Assembly: GCF_947507565.1 (NCBI RefSeq)
Contig: NC_089188.1
Span: forward strand, 2,513,019 to 2,577,018
Reading direction: 5' to 3'
DNA from: Oscarella lobularis
Taxonomy: Eukaryota; Porifera; Homoscleromorpha; Homosclerophorida; Oscarellidae
Length of the DNA: 64,000 nt
Part shown: one piece after another, positions 11,158 through 21,900 of the stretch
Numbering within the stretch: the stretch's first letter is position 1
Layout of the letters: every line of letters starts with the position of its first letter
Notes under the pieces: generated by a model
What the model saw: the letters and a program-made list of their open reading frames with translations, nothing else
Databases searched by the model: none
What the model was told of the DNA's origin: nothing
Translations under genes and position numbers: made by a program

Positions 11158-13471
11158 ACGTGCCATTGCGACGGGCATGGGTCGTGCATAGGTGTGCGTT
11201 GCCATGGGCGTTGACACGACAACGGGGCTAGAGAGACCGACGGGTGACGGAGAGAGTGCCGCCGCCGCCGCCGCCGCCGCCGCTGGCGCCGACGCAATGA
11301 CGGCGTTGTGTATGACTAAGGGAGATGATGATGATGCGTTGCGCAGGGGTGAGAAAGTGAGTCCAGCCGCCGCCGCAGCGAGGGGCTGAGAAACAGTGAG
11401 TTGGGAGGCAGATAGAGATGATTGGGGAGCACTGGGGGAGGTGAGAAGAGTATGGGGTACAAGTAAGAGCTAGCTACTAGTAGTGGTGGTGGTGGTACCT
11501 TTGTTGAGGCGTTGGAGATTGACCTTTGGCCATTTCTAATAAGAGAGGGTGTGCGCGATTATTCTAAGGGTGTTTTTTTCCACTTACTTTCTAAGAAGGA
11601 ATGCATCTGTTTTGGTATCATTGTCTTTGCTTGATCCAAATTCTGTGGCGTAACGCGTGCATTTTCTAATCCAAACGCCATTCCCATTCTTTTCAAAACT
11701 TCAATGTCGTCGTGAATTTCAAACGTATTGTCAAAATCAAAAGTATACTCCGATCTATAATAATAAAGAATTTAATTATTAATTGTAATTGGGGGAGGGG
11801 ACGTACTTGTCATTTGATATTCTACAGTCAATGACCGTCTTTTTTCCCGTATTGACGACAATAAAAGGAAGTTGAATTGACGTGTTACGCGACGGCAAAC
11901 CGTGCGTCTGTTCGCGCTCCTTATTTCGTCTCACTAGATTCATGAAGGCAACTTGCTAAAGGGGGCCATCTTATCTCATCTCATCTCATCTCATTGATGC
12001 TATTGTTTGTATTACTTGAAGAAGAAGGTCTTCTAATAGTCGGGTTTTCTGTTTAATTCGCTCGTCGCAAGATCTCTTCTTGTGCTACACGCCACGTATT
12101 ATACAGTATACTCCCCTAACTATTGTCCCTTCTTGTGTACCTCCAATTCAACGCATTCTTGCTCTGAATTTGTTGGCAATCCAATCCACCTTATTTCCTT
12201 TTTCTCTTTTGAAATAATATTCATAGCCATTAGAACGTTGAGTGCATCATAGACACGTCTTCGAATATTCTTTTGATCACCCAACTGAAAGAAGAAGTAT
12301 CAAGTCGCTGTGACGTCAGATGATGATGACGATGATGACGACAGTCTACTTACCCGGACTTGATCTGGATTTGTTTTTGATGGATCACCAAACTCTTTGA
12401 CGAGTTCATCAGCAACCTGACAACATTATTCCCTATCTATAATTACACGTGGTTTTTTAATTAATGATAGTTGCCTCATTGTATGTTGTGACGCCTTTTT
12501 GCTGAACTTTTTCGCAGACTTTCATTGAGAAATGTCGCAATCCTTTGCCACCCTTTTCCGTTGAACTTCGTCGAGATCGTTTTGCAGCTGAATTCATTTC
12601 ATCACCGCCAACGTCACTTCCGCTCATATCATATCTTCTTTTTCTGTGGTCATTTGAAGAAGAAGCAGAAGACAGAACGACGTTTCTATAGAAGAGAATC
12701 ATCTATCCATCTATCTATTATGTTAGGGTGATTGCACTTTGTCCATGGTGCTGATGATAAAACAACTTGCATTGGTGTATGAGGACTGCCGCCACTTGTG
12801 ATGATTTGTGATCCAGCAGCGGCTCGAAATATGGTGACGGGTGTAGCAACGAGACCTGAAGGAGTAACAAGACGAACGGCTGCTCCATCACCAAGTGGTT
12901 TAGGCAATATTTTGAAAGGTGAAGTGCGAGATTGAACCACTGCAGCCCCGGATGGTGAAAAGGATGAAAGAGTGACAGGAGTCAAATCTGATAAAAAATT
13001 AATTAATTAATTAATTAATTAGAAAGGTGTTTTTTACGAGTTGGATTATTTGTGGTAGAAGTGATCTGTTGAATAATTTGCGACGATTGTTGTGCCTGTG
13101 CTTGTGCCTGTGCCTGTGCTTGTGCCTGTACTTGTGCCTGTACTTGTGCCTGTACTTGTGCCTGTACTTGTGCTTGTACTTGTGCCTGTACTTGTGCCTG
13201 CACTTGTGCCTGTGCCTGTGCCGTCGAAGGAACCTTGAGACCGGAAATCAAACTCACGAGATGCGACATTCCACTCTAGAGATCCATGCATCGCGCGTCG
13301 AAAAAAAGGGGGACCCCAGCCAGCGTTGCGATGACGCGATTGAAAAATGAAAAAGAATAATCGATCGTCGCGCGCGCGTCGATCGCGAATACGATCGATT
13401 AACGTTCCGGTTCGACGGATTCTCACCTGTTCTAGACGAGTATTGGGAACGATCGATCCGCTAGTAGCCAT
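11002..13471 (-). CDS. TFDP1: Transcription factor DP (E2F dimerisation partner)
   Basis: Multi-exon minus-strand gene. First exon [15 protein letters not shown] (13471) splices to [14 protein letters not shown] and a Gln/Ala/Val 12-bp coding minisatellite. Middle exons carry [18 protein letters not shown] near 12.55 kb, the start of the DP winged-helix DNA-binding domain. It is followed by [22 protein letters not shown] and [12 protein letters not shown] equivalents read at 12.43-12.18 kb, then the coiled-coil/marked-box dimerisation exons. The 3' part includes [12 protein letters not shown] and a C-terminus with long poly-Ala and poly-Thr tracts (11060-11155) in place of the usual acidic tail. 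DP proteins pair with E2F to control S-phase genes. Similarity is to DP1/DP2 together; the paralogue cannot be told apart. Confidence 0.88.
11055..11155. repeat. Trinucleotide tract coding Ala/Thr runs in DP
   Basis: Pure (GTC)n then (GCC)n on the + strand, read on the minus strand as poly-Ala then poly-Thr in the DP C-terminus. A second (GCC)n block lies at 11261-11283 in the same reading frame. Confidence 0.85.
13087..13222. repeat. 12-bp coding minisatellite in DP exon 2
   Basis: Tandem copies of a 12-bp unit (tgcctgtacttg and variants) that encode alternating Ala-Gln and Val-Gln dipeptides on the minus strand. Every unit keeps frame. Confidence 0.9.
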
Positions 13472-14092
13472 CGTTTAGTTGAATCTGTATACAATGAGAC
13501 GTCGATGAAATCGTTGATCGCGTAAAAGGGAGACGAAGAGACGGGACGAACAGGGGACCACCCGAAGACTCTTTCGTTCGTTCGTCCGTACGATAGGATT
13601 TAGAACGTACGAGCCGTGCAAAGTTGGAAGCGCTTGAACGCGATTCGATGTTAGGCGGCGTCTCGGCTTCGGAGCTGACAGCGTGCTTGTTTACCAAGTC
13701 AAGACGGTTCCCCCTCGTCTTCCCGCCTTCTCTTTTTGCGTCGGTAAAGGAAACGTAGCGTACGAGACAAATCGGCCCCGAAATCGTCTCGATTAGGGCC
13801 GAGACGCAGCTGAGAGAGGTGTACGGCGGGTCCGGAGATCCCGACTCGCTGATTGGCTCAACGCCTTGGGGCCCGTATTAGCGGCAGCTTCTCCAACAGG
13901 TTACATTGATATCAAACGTATTGTGTGAGAACGATTGAATATCCATTCTCCGTTTTCGTACTTACTGTACCATTTTTTTCTACTACTACTAAAAAATTGC
14001 TCGAGAAAGAGACCATTGTTGCAGCAGCAATAAATCGTCGCGATGAAAAGAATGATGTTGACATGTGCGCACGCTAAAGTAAAGTAGTAAAC
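13472..14092. promoter_or_regulatory. Divergent promoter region between DP and MRPS35 genes
   Basis: About 620 bp between two start codons in opposite directions. It is CpG-rich on the DP side, with an inverted CCAAT box (gattggctca at 13851-13860), the NF-Y site type common in such promoters. No TATA box is obvious. The DP 5' UTR probably occupies the first 100-200 bp. Confidence 0.45.
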
Positions 14093-15115
14093 ATGGCCTA
14101 TTCATTTTTCCGACGAACTCGGCACCCAATCGTCATATGTTGGACTCGAGCGTTCTCGTCTCAACCAACTAAACGTATTACTCTTTGTCTCAATTCGACT
14201 CTTTTATTATATGGAGGGATTAGAGGTTGTAAGGCGTCCGCCGTCTCAAGCGAGACCTAGAGGAGGAAAGAAGGAGCCAAAGAGCCAAAGAAGAACGGCA
14301 CAGCACTTGGAAGAAGAGTGGAAAGACGCATTTCCTCAAGCAAAACCCTACGATCAAGCGACAATGCAACTTCCCATTCGAATGGGAAGACCGGAAATAG
14401 CCGGTGCTTTGGCGCCAAGAGCCGATGGAAATCCCGAATTAATAAAGGTACAGTAGGTCGTCGTCACGTGAAAACTTTGGGTTCCTAATTAATTTTCGAT
14501 TTAGATTCCTAATTTCTTTCATCTCACTCCTAGTCACATTGAAAAGCATTGCAATGCATTGAAACTATTGATGACACCCTTTCCTCCTAATAAGTTGAAT
14601 GATGATGATCGAATATTGAGAATTCATACGAGAGAATATGTGACACCAACGTCATCATCAAGTCATCCAGGAGCTAGAAAAGTAAAATTGCAGGTAAAAA
14701 ACACAGGAATTACATCATGTACTTTCATAACTACTGTATGGTATAATACTAAAGGTGTACCTGAAAGATCTTTGTCTGAACGCACGTGCGCGTCAAAAAC
14801 TTATTTTACTCGCTGGACGTAGATATAATCAAAGAGCAGATGAACTGACTCTTGTTAGTGACAGGTAAGTCGATGGATGGATGGATGGATGGACGGACGG
14901 ACGGACACTAACCATCTTTCTTAGGTGTCCTACTAGGAAACAAAATCAAGATTATCTGTTCTATCTTCTCACCGTTCTTTTGCATGAAGCCAATGTAAAT
15001 TAATTGTTCACCAATTGGGGGGGATGTATTGATTGATTGGTTGATTGATGCTCTCCTTTTCCTCCCCTAGAAATGTGAAGTATGGGAAGAAGAAGAAAAA
15101 CAATTGCATGTGTAG
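14093..15115 (+). CDS. MRPS35: Mitochondrial small-subunit ribosomal protein mS35
   Basis: Start at 14093 gives a basic, acid-free presequence (MAYSFFRRTRHPIVICWTRA then FSSQP) typical of mitochondrial import. A 48-bp intron (14175-14222) leads into VVRRPPSQARPRGGKK. Conserved core: LPIRMGRPEIAGALAPRADG, NPELIK joined to IPNFFHLTPSHIEKHC, then EYVTPTSS and GARKVKLQVYLKDLCLN. The next pieces are KLILLAGRRYN, LTLVSDRCPTRKQNQDYLFY and LLTVLLHEANKCEVWEEEE. These match mammalian MRPS35 in order, including the RCP-R-QN-DY segment. The protein ends soon after, shorter than the human C-terminal extension. One intron carries a (GGAT)n run near 14876. Confidence 0.88.
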
Positions 15116-15267
15116 CTAGTTTTGTTGTGTACACTACTAGAGAGTAGGGAGACGAGAAACTGTAAAATGTGCAGCAGCAGCAGCCGAACAAGAAGAAAAA
15201 GACAAAATAGATCATCACATCCAATCACAACGTTTCAGTATCATCATCATCATCATCATCATCATTA

Positions 15268-15868
15268 TTACTTGGTTGGTCTAGGATAGGCTAAGGCTGA
15301 CTTATGCGCCGATGCATACGTCTCATCAGGTATCTAGAAATAATTATTAATTAATTAGGAGGCGTGCATGAATGAGTGTCATCATCATACGTACGTTTGT
15401 CCCAAGTATAGAATAATATCGATTTCTCAACATCTTAGCAGAACGAGGTCGAATTGGACTTGTGTATTCGCTAGTGTCATGAGGTTGATCCTTCAGTAGA
15501 TCCTTCTTCGATCTTTAATTAATGAAAAAGAGAAATAGAAAGTTGAGTAAGTAAGTAAGTACTTAAGTAATTCTTCATACTGTTTCAATTTCTTTGCTTC
15601 GTCATAAGCTTTTCTTTCTTTGACACTGAAATTGAGTGTCCCGCCTCGAGACAAATCAAAGACATAGAGTAAAACTGACGAAGCAACGGCAACTAAAAGA
15701 GAAGAGGCGCGTCTAGTCGCGTTGTCATTGTCATTGACTCATTGTGCCTCACCACAAAGCCAAGCGAGAAAAAACATTTCCAACACCAAATATCCTTTAG
15801 CATCTAAAATGTAACCAGCCGCCATGGAAACGACGGCAAGGCCAAGATTTTGAACGGCTTGCATACTA

Positions 15869-15904
<36 letters not shown>

Positions 15905-17217
15905 AAATAGAAAGGTACATTGATTATTTACTAGTAGCACGTACAGTCCATAGGCCGTTCCTAGTTGATGTTCTGGTACAACAAAGGCAACCATTGGCCA
16001 AAGGGCGCAGGCAAGCATGGAATAGGAAAGACCCATGAGAACCATTGCAATCCAAGGATTCCAAAAGGTGAAAGCAAGCATTGCGTGACTGCACAGAGTG
16101 ACAAGACAAGAGAGCGCCACTAGTTAGTAGAAGAAGAATTAGAGAGATTCCCACATGCTGGGCTTACATATGTAAACTCACCCCAAAATATGTTGTAACC
16201 TGTTCTGTCTACTATAAATCCAAAGAGAGGCGAAGCGCCCGCAGAGATAAGATAAACGATACTTTGAAAAAAAGAAGATTGGAACAATAAGGGTTAGCAG
16301 CGTTTGCGTTTACCTGTCCACAGCGTTTGCTTGGCTATCTGCAAAGCCAAATTTGGTGGAGAAAAAGACACTAAAATAGAATAATGAAACGGCTAATAAT
16401 GTGCGTGCGTGTGGTGGCCATGTTCTCACGTTCCAAGGCCAATGAAAGGAAAGATTGCGACGTAGTAAGCAACGCAAATAAGAAAGATGAGCCAGACGGT
16501 TATAGGAAAATCCTTGACATCTTTCATGCGAATCTTTTCCGCTATATGTACCCATATACGGTACAAATGAATGAATGAATGAATGAATGAATGAGTGAAT
16601 GAATGAATGAATGAGGCAATCAATCCTCTTACATTCACTTGTTTCTCCCTTCTTCTTATTCAAAATTCTTTCAGCTCGTTTGTCAAAAAATGCTAAAATG
16701 ATTGCACAGGCAACGGAAAAGGCACAGAGACCAACGCCTATCAAAGGAAGCGCGTTTGATTTGTTCTATGTATACTGTACATCTACACGTATATGATAGA
16801 CATACCAACCATGAGTGTAGCTCCAAGTACGCGATAAGCAGGATCTCCAATTGCTGACTTGACTGCGTCATAGATGGGTTTCATAATGTTAAAATTCACA
16901 GTGCTTCCCTAAACATGTTTTAATTAATGTTAGATATTGACGTAATAATAATCATGACGTCACGTACAACTCGAGAAAAGCTCAATTGAAGTCCAAATAC
17001 CATGTTGAGTTCTCTGCCTTTGAACCAAAAGACAGCGTAGTTGTTTTGAGCGACACATAACGATTCTCCGCCAATGCTACCCGTACATGAACATGAGGAG
17101 GAGGAGGAGGTTAGAGGGTAAATAATGAAGGAGTCAAGCGCCAGCTAACCCAAAAATGAAACGGCCAATTTCCATAACAACGTATTGGTCTATAAGAGCG
17201 CCAAGAGCAAAGACGAC

Positions 17218-17248
<31 letters not shown>

Positions 17249-17866
17249 ACGTTATCATGTCATGATAGACAGTAATCCACCCCCTTACCTGGCCAGCTGC
17301 TACAAACAAGGCAAATATGATAGCACCCCATCTGTCAAAAAAACAAACTTGTCAGCCTAGAGTCAGTAGACTGCGCGCTTTTCAATTTACCTCACGCCAA
17401 AAACTCGATCAATAAGGAAACCACCAAAGAAGCACAGTACGACATTGGGCCACGAGTACAAGGCGTACAGATTGACATACTGCGATGCAGAAACACCCAT
17501 ATCCTAAGAAGTAGAAGAAGAAGAAGAAGAGTAGATGACGCTAGCGGAGGCGTGGCTTCTATAGAAAAACTCACGTCTTGGATTTTTTGTTGCAATGCAG
17601 CAGGGTTATCGTAGCAAAAATAGCTTCCTAAAGACACGATCGATCGATATGGCGCATAACAAACGACGCGAGCTTTCCCATCGCCGCGATCGAGCGCTAC
17701 GCGAAGTACCGAAACTAAGGAGACACATGAAAATGAGAACGATAAAGCGATGTAGTCGCGCTCGAGGGTTGCAAGCCAGATTCGGGCTACATCCTGTAAA
17801 TCCATCGTCGTCGTCCTTCTCCTTGTCCTCTTTGGGAACGAGGGCCTCCGATTCCGATGCGGCCAT
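15268..17866 (-). CDS. MFSD1: MFSD1-like lysosomal transporter (major facilitator superfamily)
   Basis: About twelve short exons on the minus strand. The N-terminus MAASESEALVPKEDKEKDDD is acidic and cytosolic; RFIVLIFMCLLSFGSYFCYD followed by NPAALQQKIQD is the MFSD1 TM1 signature. Later exons keep the family order, ending with FWNPWIAMVLMGLSYSMLAC, ALWPMVAFVVPEHQLGTAYG, and QNLGLAVVSMAAG. The tail is cytosolic, ending AYPRPTK. MFSD1 exports dipeptides from lysosomes with the partner GLMP (family knowledge). The protein start overlaps a YY1-type motif. Introns contain several microsatellites ((GAAA)n at 15868, (TGAA)n at 16566, (AC)n at 17220). C-terminal exon joints were read by eye. Confidence 0.88.
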
Positions 17867-17874
17867 CTTGAGAT
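17860..17874 (-). promoter_or_regulatory. YY1-like site overlapping the MFSD1 start codon
   Basis: On the minus strand it reads CAAGATGGCCGC, matching the YY1 consensus with the ATG of MFSD1 inside it. Such downstream-of-TSS YY1 sites are typical of animal housekeeping promoters. Confidence 0.5.
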
Positions 17875-18880
17875 ATTGCCCCGGATAAAAAATCGTGATT
17901 ATCGAAAGCACAAAAAACGGAGCCAAAGCGGAAGAAGACGTCGGCGAAGACGAAAAACGAAGCGCGTTAACAACTTCAGCAAGTGGGGCCCCGCAATGGG
18001 GTACTCCAATGGAGATGAGGCCCCTCGTTGGGATCTTCGCTGCAAAATGAAGAAACGAAGCCCGACGGCCTATTTCGCAGCACCGGCAACAAAGCTAAAG
18101 GTAAGAAAACGCCCAAAGGGACGCGACAAAGCAGAAACACCAACAGCGCGTTGCGAAAACAGAAAAAGCAAAGAAACGCCGTCGCTCTCCTCCTCTAAGT
18201 ACTCCGCGCGGTCTATAAACACCGCCGAAGTCTTCGCACAGCGCGAAAATCCCATTTCGCACCCGAAAAGCAGCCCGTCTCGCAAGAACGCGAAGATCGC
18301 GCACGTGGGTGAGGCCCCTCGCAAGGAATCGCAAACAAAGAAACGGTTTCTACGCCACAATCGCGCTTCGAAAACCAAATTCGCAGAAGGAAATCGAATG
18401 GATAATAATAGTAAAGCTTAGCGTAAGGCGCAGAAGCACCAAAACGATAGAGAAAACGCGATTTTCTCTCTAATGCCCTCGAAAGGCCGCAGAAAGCTAA
18501 ACCCCGCTCGCGCTTTCATTCGCTTCAATGTTTAACGCTTTCTTTTAGCAGTGATCGCCTTCAAACGCCATTCAAACGCCGAGAATAAAAAAACAATAGG
18601 AGAATCGCGCGAAATCAGACGATAGAAAAAACGATTGAGCGAACAGAACGTACAACAATACACTCGTCCTTCTTCGTTAATTGTATGCGAAAACGAAAAA
18701 CCGAGTTCGGAACAAAAGAAAGTCGCAATTTTAAAAACAAATAATTTCTATATAAGTAATGAAGCACTCCCGAAAAGTGGGAGGGCCGCGGGTGCCTGTG
18801 GCAGTTGATCTCGCTCAACGTCACCACACCCCGCCCCGGGCGAGCGCCGCCCACGCCGTGGGCGCATGCGCAAACCACGC
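17875..18880. other. Unassigned region between MFSD1 and the satellite array
   Basis: A 181-codon + strand frame (17876-18421) is very Lys/Arg/Ser-rich and resembles no family; its opposite strand is also open, so it is more likely stop-poor noncoding sequence. Near 18742 there is tctatataag, a TATA-like sequence, followed about 30 bp on by a GC-rich stretch (18772-18880) with potential hairpins. This could be the 5' end of a small RNA gene, but I could not match it to U1, U2, U4, U5, 7SL or a tRNA. Confidence 0.3.
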
Positions 18881-18960
18881 CCAGCTTAGCCCAGCTTAGC
18901 CCAGCTTAGCCCAGCTTAGCCCAGCTTAGCCCAGCTTAGCCCAGCTTAGCCCAGCTTAGG
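18881..18960. repeat. 10-bp tandem repeat, eight copies
   Basis: Eight perfect units of ccagcttagc, the last ending in ttagg and running straight into the GGGTTA of the first satellite unit. Confidence 0.95.
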
Positions 18961-21900
18961 GTTAAAAGATGTACCCACTTGGGTGACTGGGTCATATGAT
19001 ACACCGTTGGATAGAGCTTTCAAAGAGCTTTCGAATGGACCTATATCTTCTGTACAAATTCTTTGATTTGAAAAAGTTAATGACAAGTGATACACCGTTG
19101 GAAAGAGAATGAAAAGAGCTATTGAATGGACCTATATCTTCTGTAGAAAATATTTGACATGAAAAAGTTCTAAGTGTTTGACTTTGGGGCAGGTGTTTAG
19201 GAGTTGGGGTAGAGTGTTTTAGGCTTAGGTTTAGGGTCAGGTTTGGGGTTACGGGTTTAAAAGTGTACCCAGTTGAGTGACTGGGTCATATAATACACTA
19301 TTCGAAAGAGCTTTTAAAGAGCTTTTGAATGGACCTATATCTTCTGTACAAATTCTTTGATTTGACAAAGATATACCCTTGGGTGAGTGTTAGGGTTAGG
19401 TTTGGGTTAGGGTTAAAAGATGTACCCACTTGGGTGACTGGGTCATATGATACACCGTTGGATAGAGCTTTCAAAGAGCTTTCGAATGGACCTATATCTT
19501 CTGTACAAATTCTTTGATTTGAAAAAGTTAATGACAAGTGATACACCGTTGGAAAGAGAATGAAAAGAGCTATTGAATGGACCTATATCTTCTGTAGAAA
19601 ATATTTGACATGAAAAAGTTCTAAGTGTTTGACTTTGGGGCAGGTGTTTAGGAGTTGGGGTAGAGTGTTTTAGGCTTAGGTTTAGGGTCAGGTTTGGGGT
19701 TACGGGTTTAAAAGTGTACCCAGTTGAGTGACTGGGTCATATAATACACTATTCGAAAGAGCTTTTAAAGAGCTTTTGAATGGACCTATATCTTCTGTAC
19801 AAATTCTTTGATTTGACAAAGATATACCCTTGGGTGAGTGTTAGGGTTAGGTTTGGGTTAGGGTTAAAAGATGTACCCACTTGGGTGACTGGGTCATATG
19901 ATACACCGTTGGATAGAGCTTTCAAAGAGCTTTCGAATGGACCTATATCTTCTGTACAAATTCTTTGATTTGAAAAAGTTAATGACAAGTGATACACCGT
20001 TGGAAAGAGAATGAAAAGAGCTATTGAATGGACCTATATCTTCTGTAGAAAATATTTGACATGAAAAAGTTCTAAGTGTTTGACTTTGGGGCAGGTGTTT
20101 AGGAGTTGGGGTAGAGTGTTTTAGGCTTAGGTTTAGGGTCAGGTTTGGGGTTACGGGTTTAAAAGTGTACCCAGTTGAGTGACTGGGTCATATAATACAC
20201 TATTCGAAAGAGCTTTTAAAGAGCTTTTGAATGGACCTATATCTTCTGTACAAATTCTTTGATTTGACAAAGATATACCCTTGGGTGAGTGTTAGGGTTA
20301 GGTTTGGGTTAGGGTTAAAAGATGTACCCACTTGGGTGACTGGGTCATATGATACACCGTTGGATAGAGCTTTCAAAGAGCTTTCGAATGGACCTATATC
20401 TTCTGTACAAATTCTTTGATTTGAAAAAGTTAATGACAAGTGATACACCGTTGGAAAGAGAATGAAAAGAGCTATTGAATGGACCTATATCTTCTGTAGA
20501 AAATATTTGACATGAAAAAGTTCTAAGTGTTTGACTTTGGGGCAGGTGTTTAGGAGTTGGGGTAGAGTGTTTTAGGCTTAGGTTTAGGGTCAGGTTTGGG
20601 GTTACGGGTTTAAAAGTGTACCCAGTTGAGTGACTGGGTCATATAATACACTATTCGAAAGAGCTTTTAAAGAGCTTTTGAATGGACCTATATCTTCTGT
20701 ACAAATTCTTTGATTTGACAAAGATATACCCTTGGGTGAGTGTTAGGGTTAGGTTTGGGTTAGGGTTAAAAGATGTACCCACTTGGGTGACTGGGTCATA
20801 TGATACACCGTTGGATAGAGCTTTCAAAGAGCTTTCGAATGGACCTATATCTTCTGTACAAATTCTTTGATTTGAAAAAGTTAATGACAAGTGATACACC
20901 GTTGGAAAGAGAATGAAAAGAGCTATTGAATGGACCTATATCTTCTGTAGAAAATATTTGACATGAAAAAGTTCTAAGTGTTTGACTTTGGGGCAGGTGT
21001 TTAGGAGTTGGGGTAGAGTGTTTTAGGCTTAGGTTTAGGGTCAGGTTTGGGGTTACGGGTTTAAAAGTGTACCCAGTTGAGTGACTGGGTCATATAATAC
21101 ACTATTCGAAAGAGCTTTTAAAGAGCTTTTGAATGGACCTATATCTTCTGTACAAATTCTTTGATTTGACAAAGATATACCCTTGGGTGAGTGTTAGGGT
21201 TAGGTTTGGGTTAGGGTTAAAAGATGTACCCACTTGGGTGACTGGGTCATATGATACACCGTTGGATAGAGCTTTCAAAGAGCTTTCGAATGGACCTATA
21301 TCTTCTGTACAAATTCTTTGATTTGAAAAAGTTAATGACAAGTGATACACCGTTGGAAAGAGAATGAAAAGAGCTATTGAATGGACCTATATCTTCTGTA
21401 GAAAATATTTGACATGAAAAAGTTCTAAGTGTTTGACTTTGGGGCAGGTGTTTAGGAGTTGGGGTAGAGTGTTTTAGGCTTAGGTTTAGGGTCAGGTTTG
21501 GGGTTACGGGTTTAAAAGTGTACCCAGTTGAGTGACTGGGTCATATAATACACTATTCGAAAGAGCTTTTAAAGAGCTTTTGAATGGACCTATATCTTCT
21601 GTACAAATTCTTTGATTTGACAAAGATATACCCTTGGGTGAGTGTTAGGGTTAGGTTTGGGTTAGGGTTAAAAGATGTACCCACTTGGGTGACTGGGTCA
21701 TATGATACACCGTTGGATAGAGCTTTCAAAGAGCTTTCGAATGGACCTATATCTTCTGTACAAATTCTTTGATTTGAAAAAGTTAATGACAAGTGATACA
21801 CCGTTGGAAAGAGAATGAAAAGAGCTATTGAATGGACCTATATCTTCTGTAGAAAATATTTGACATGAAAAAGTTCTAAGTGTTTGACTTTGGGGCAGGT

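Noticed and set aside
10963-11297. Poly-Arg frames
   Set aside because: Other-frame readings of the DP poly-Ala/Thr tract.
17876-18421. 181-codon basic plus frame as a gene
   Set aside because: Low complexity, no family, opposite strand also open; kept only as unassigned sequence.
18770-18880. 7SL/SRP RNA or U snRNA gene
   Set aside because: Slight resemblance to the 7SL Alu region only; no full set of conserved blocks and no terminator.
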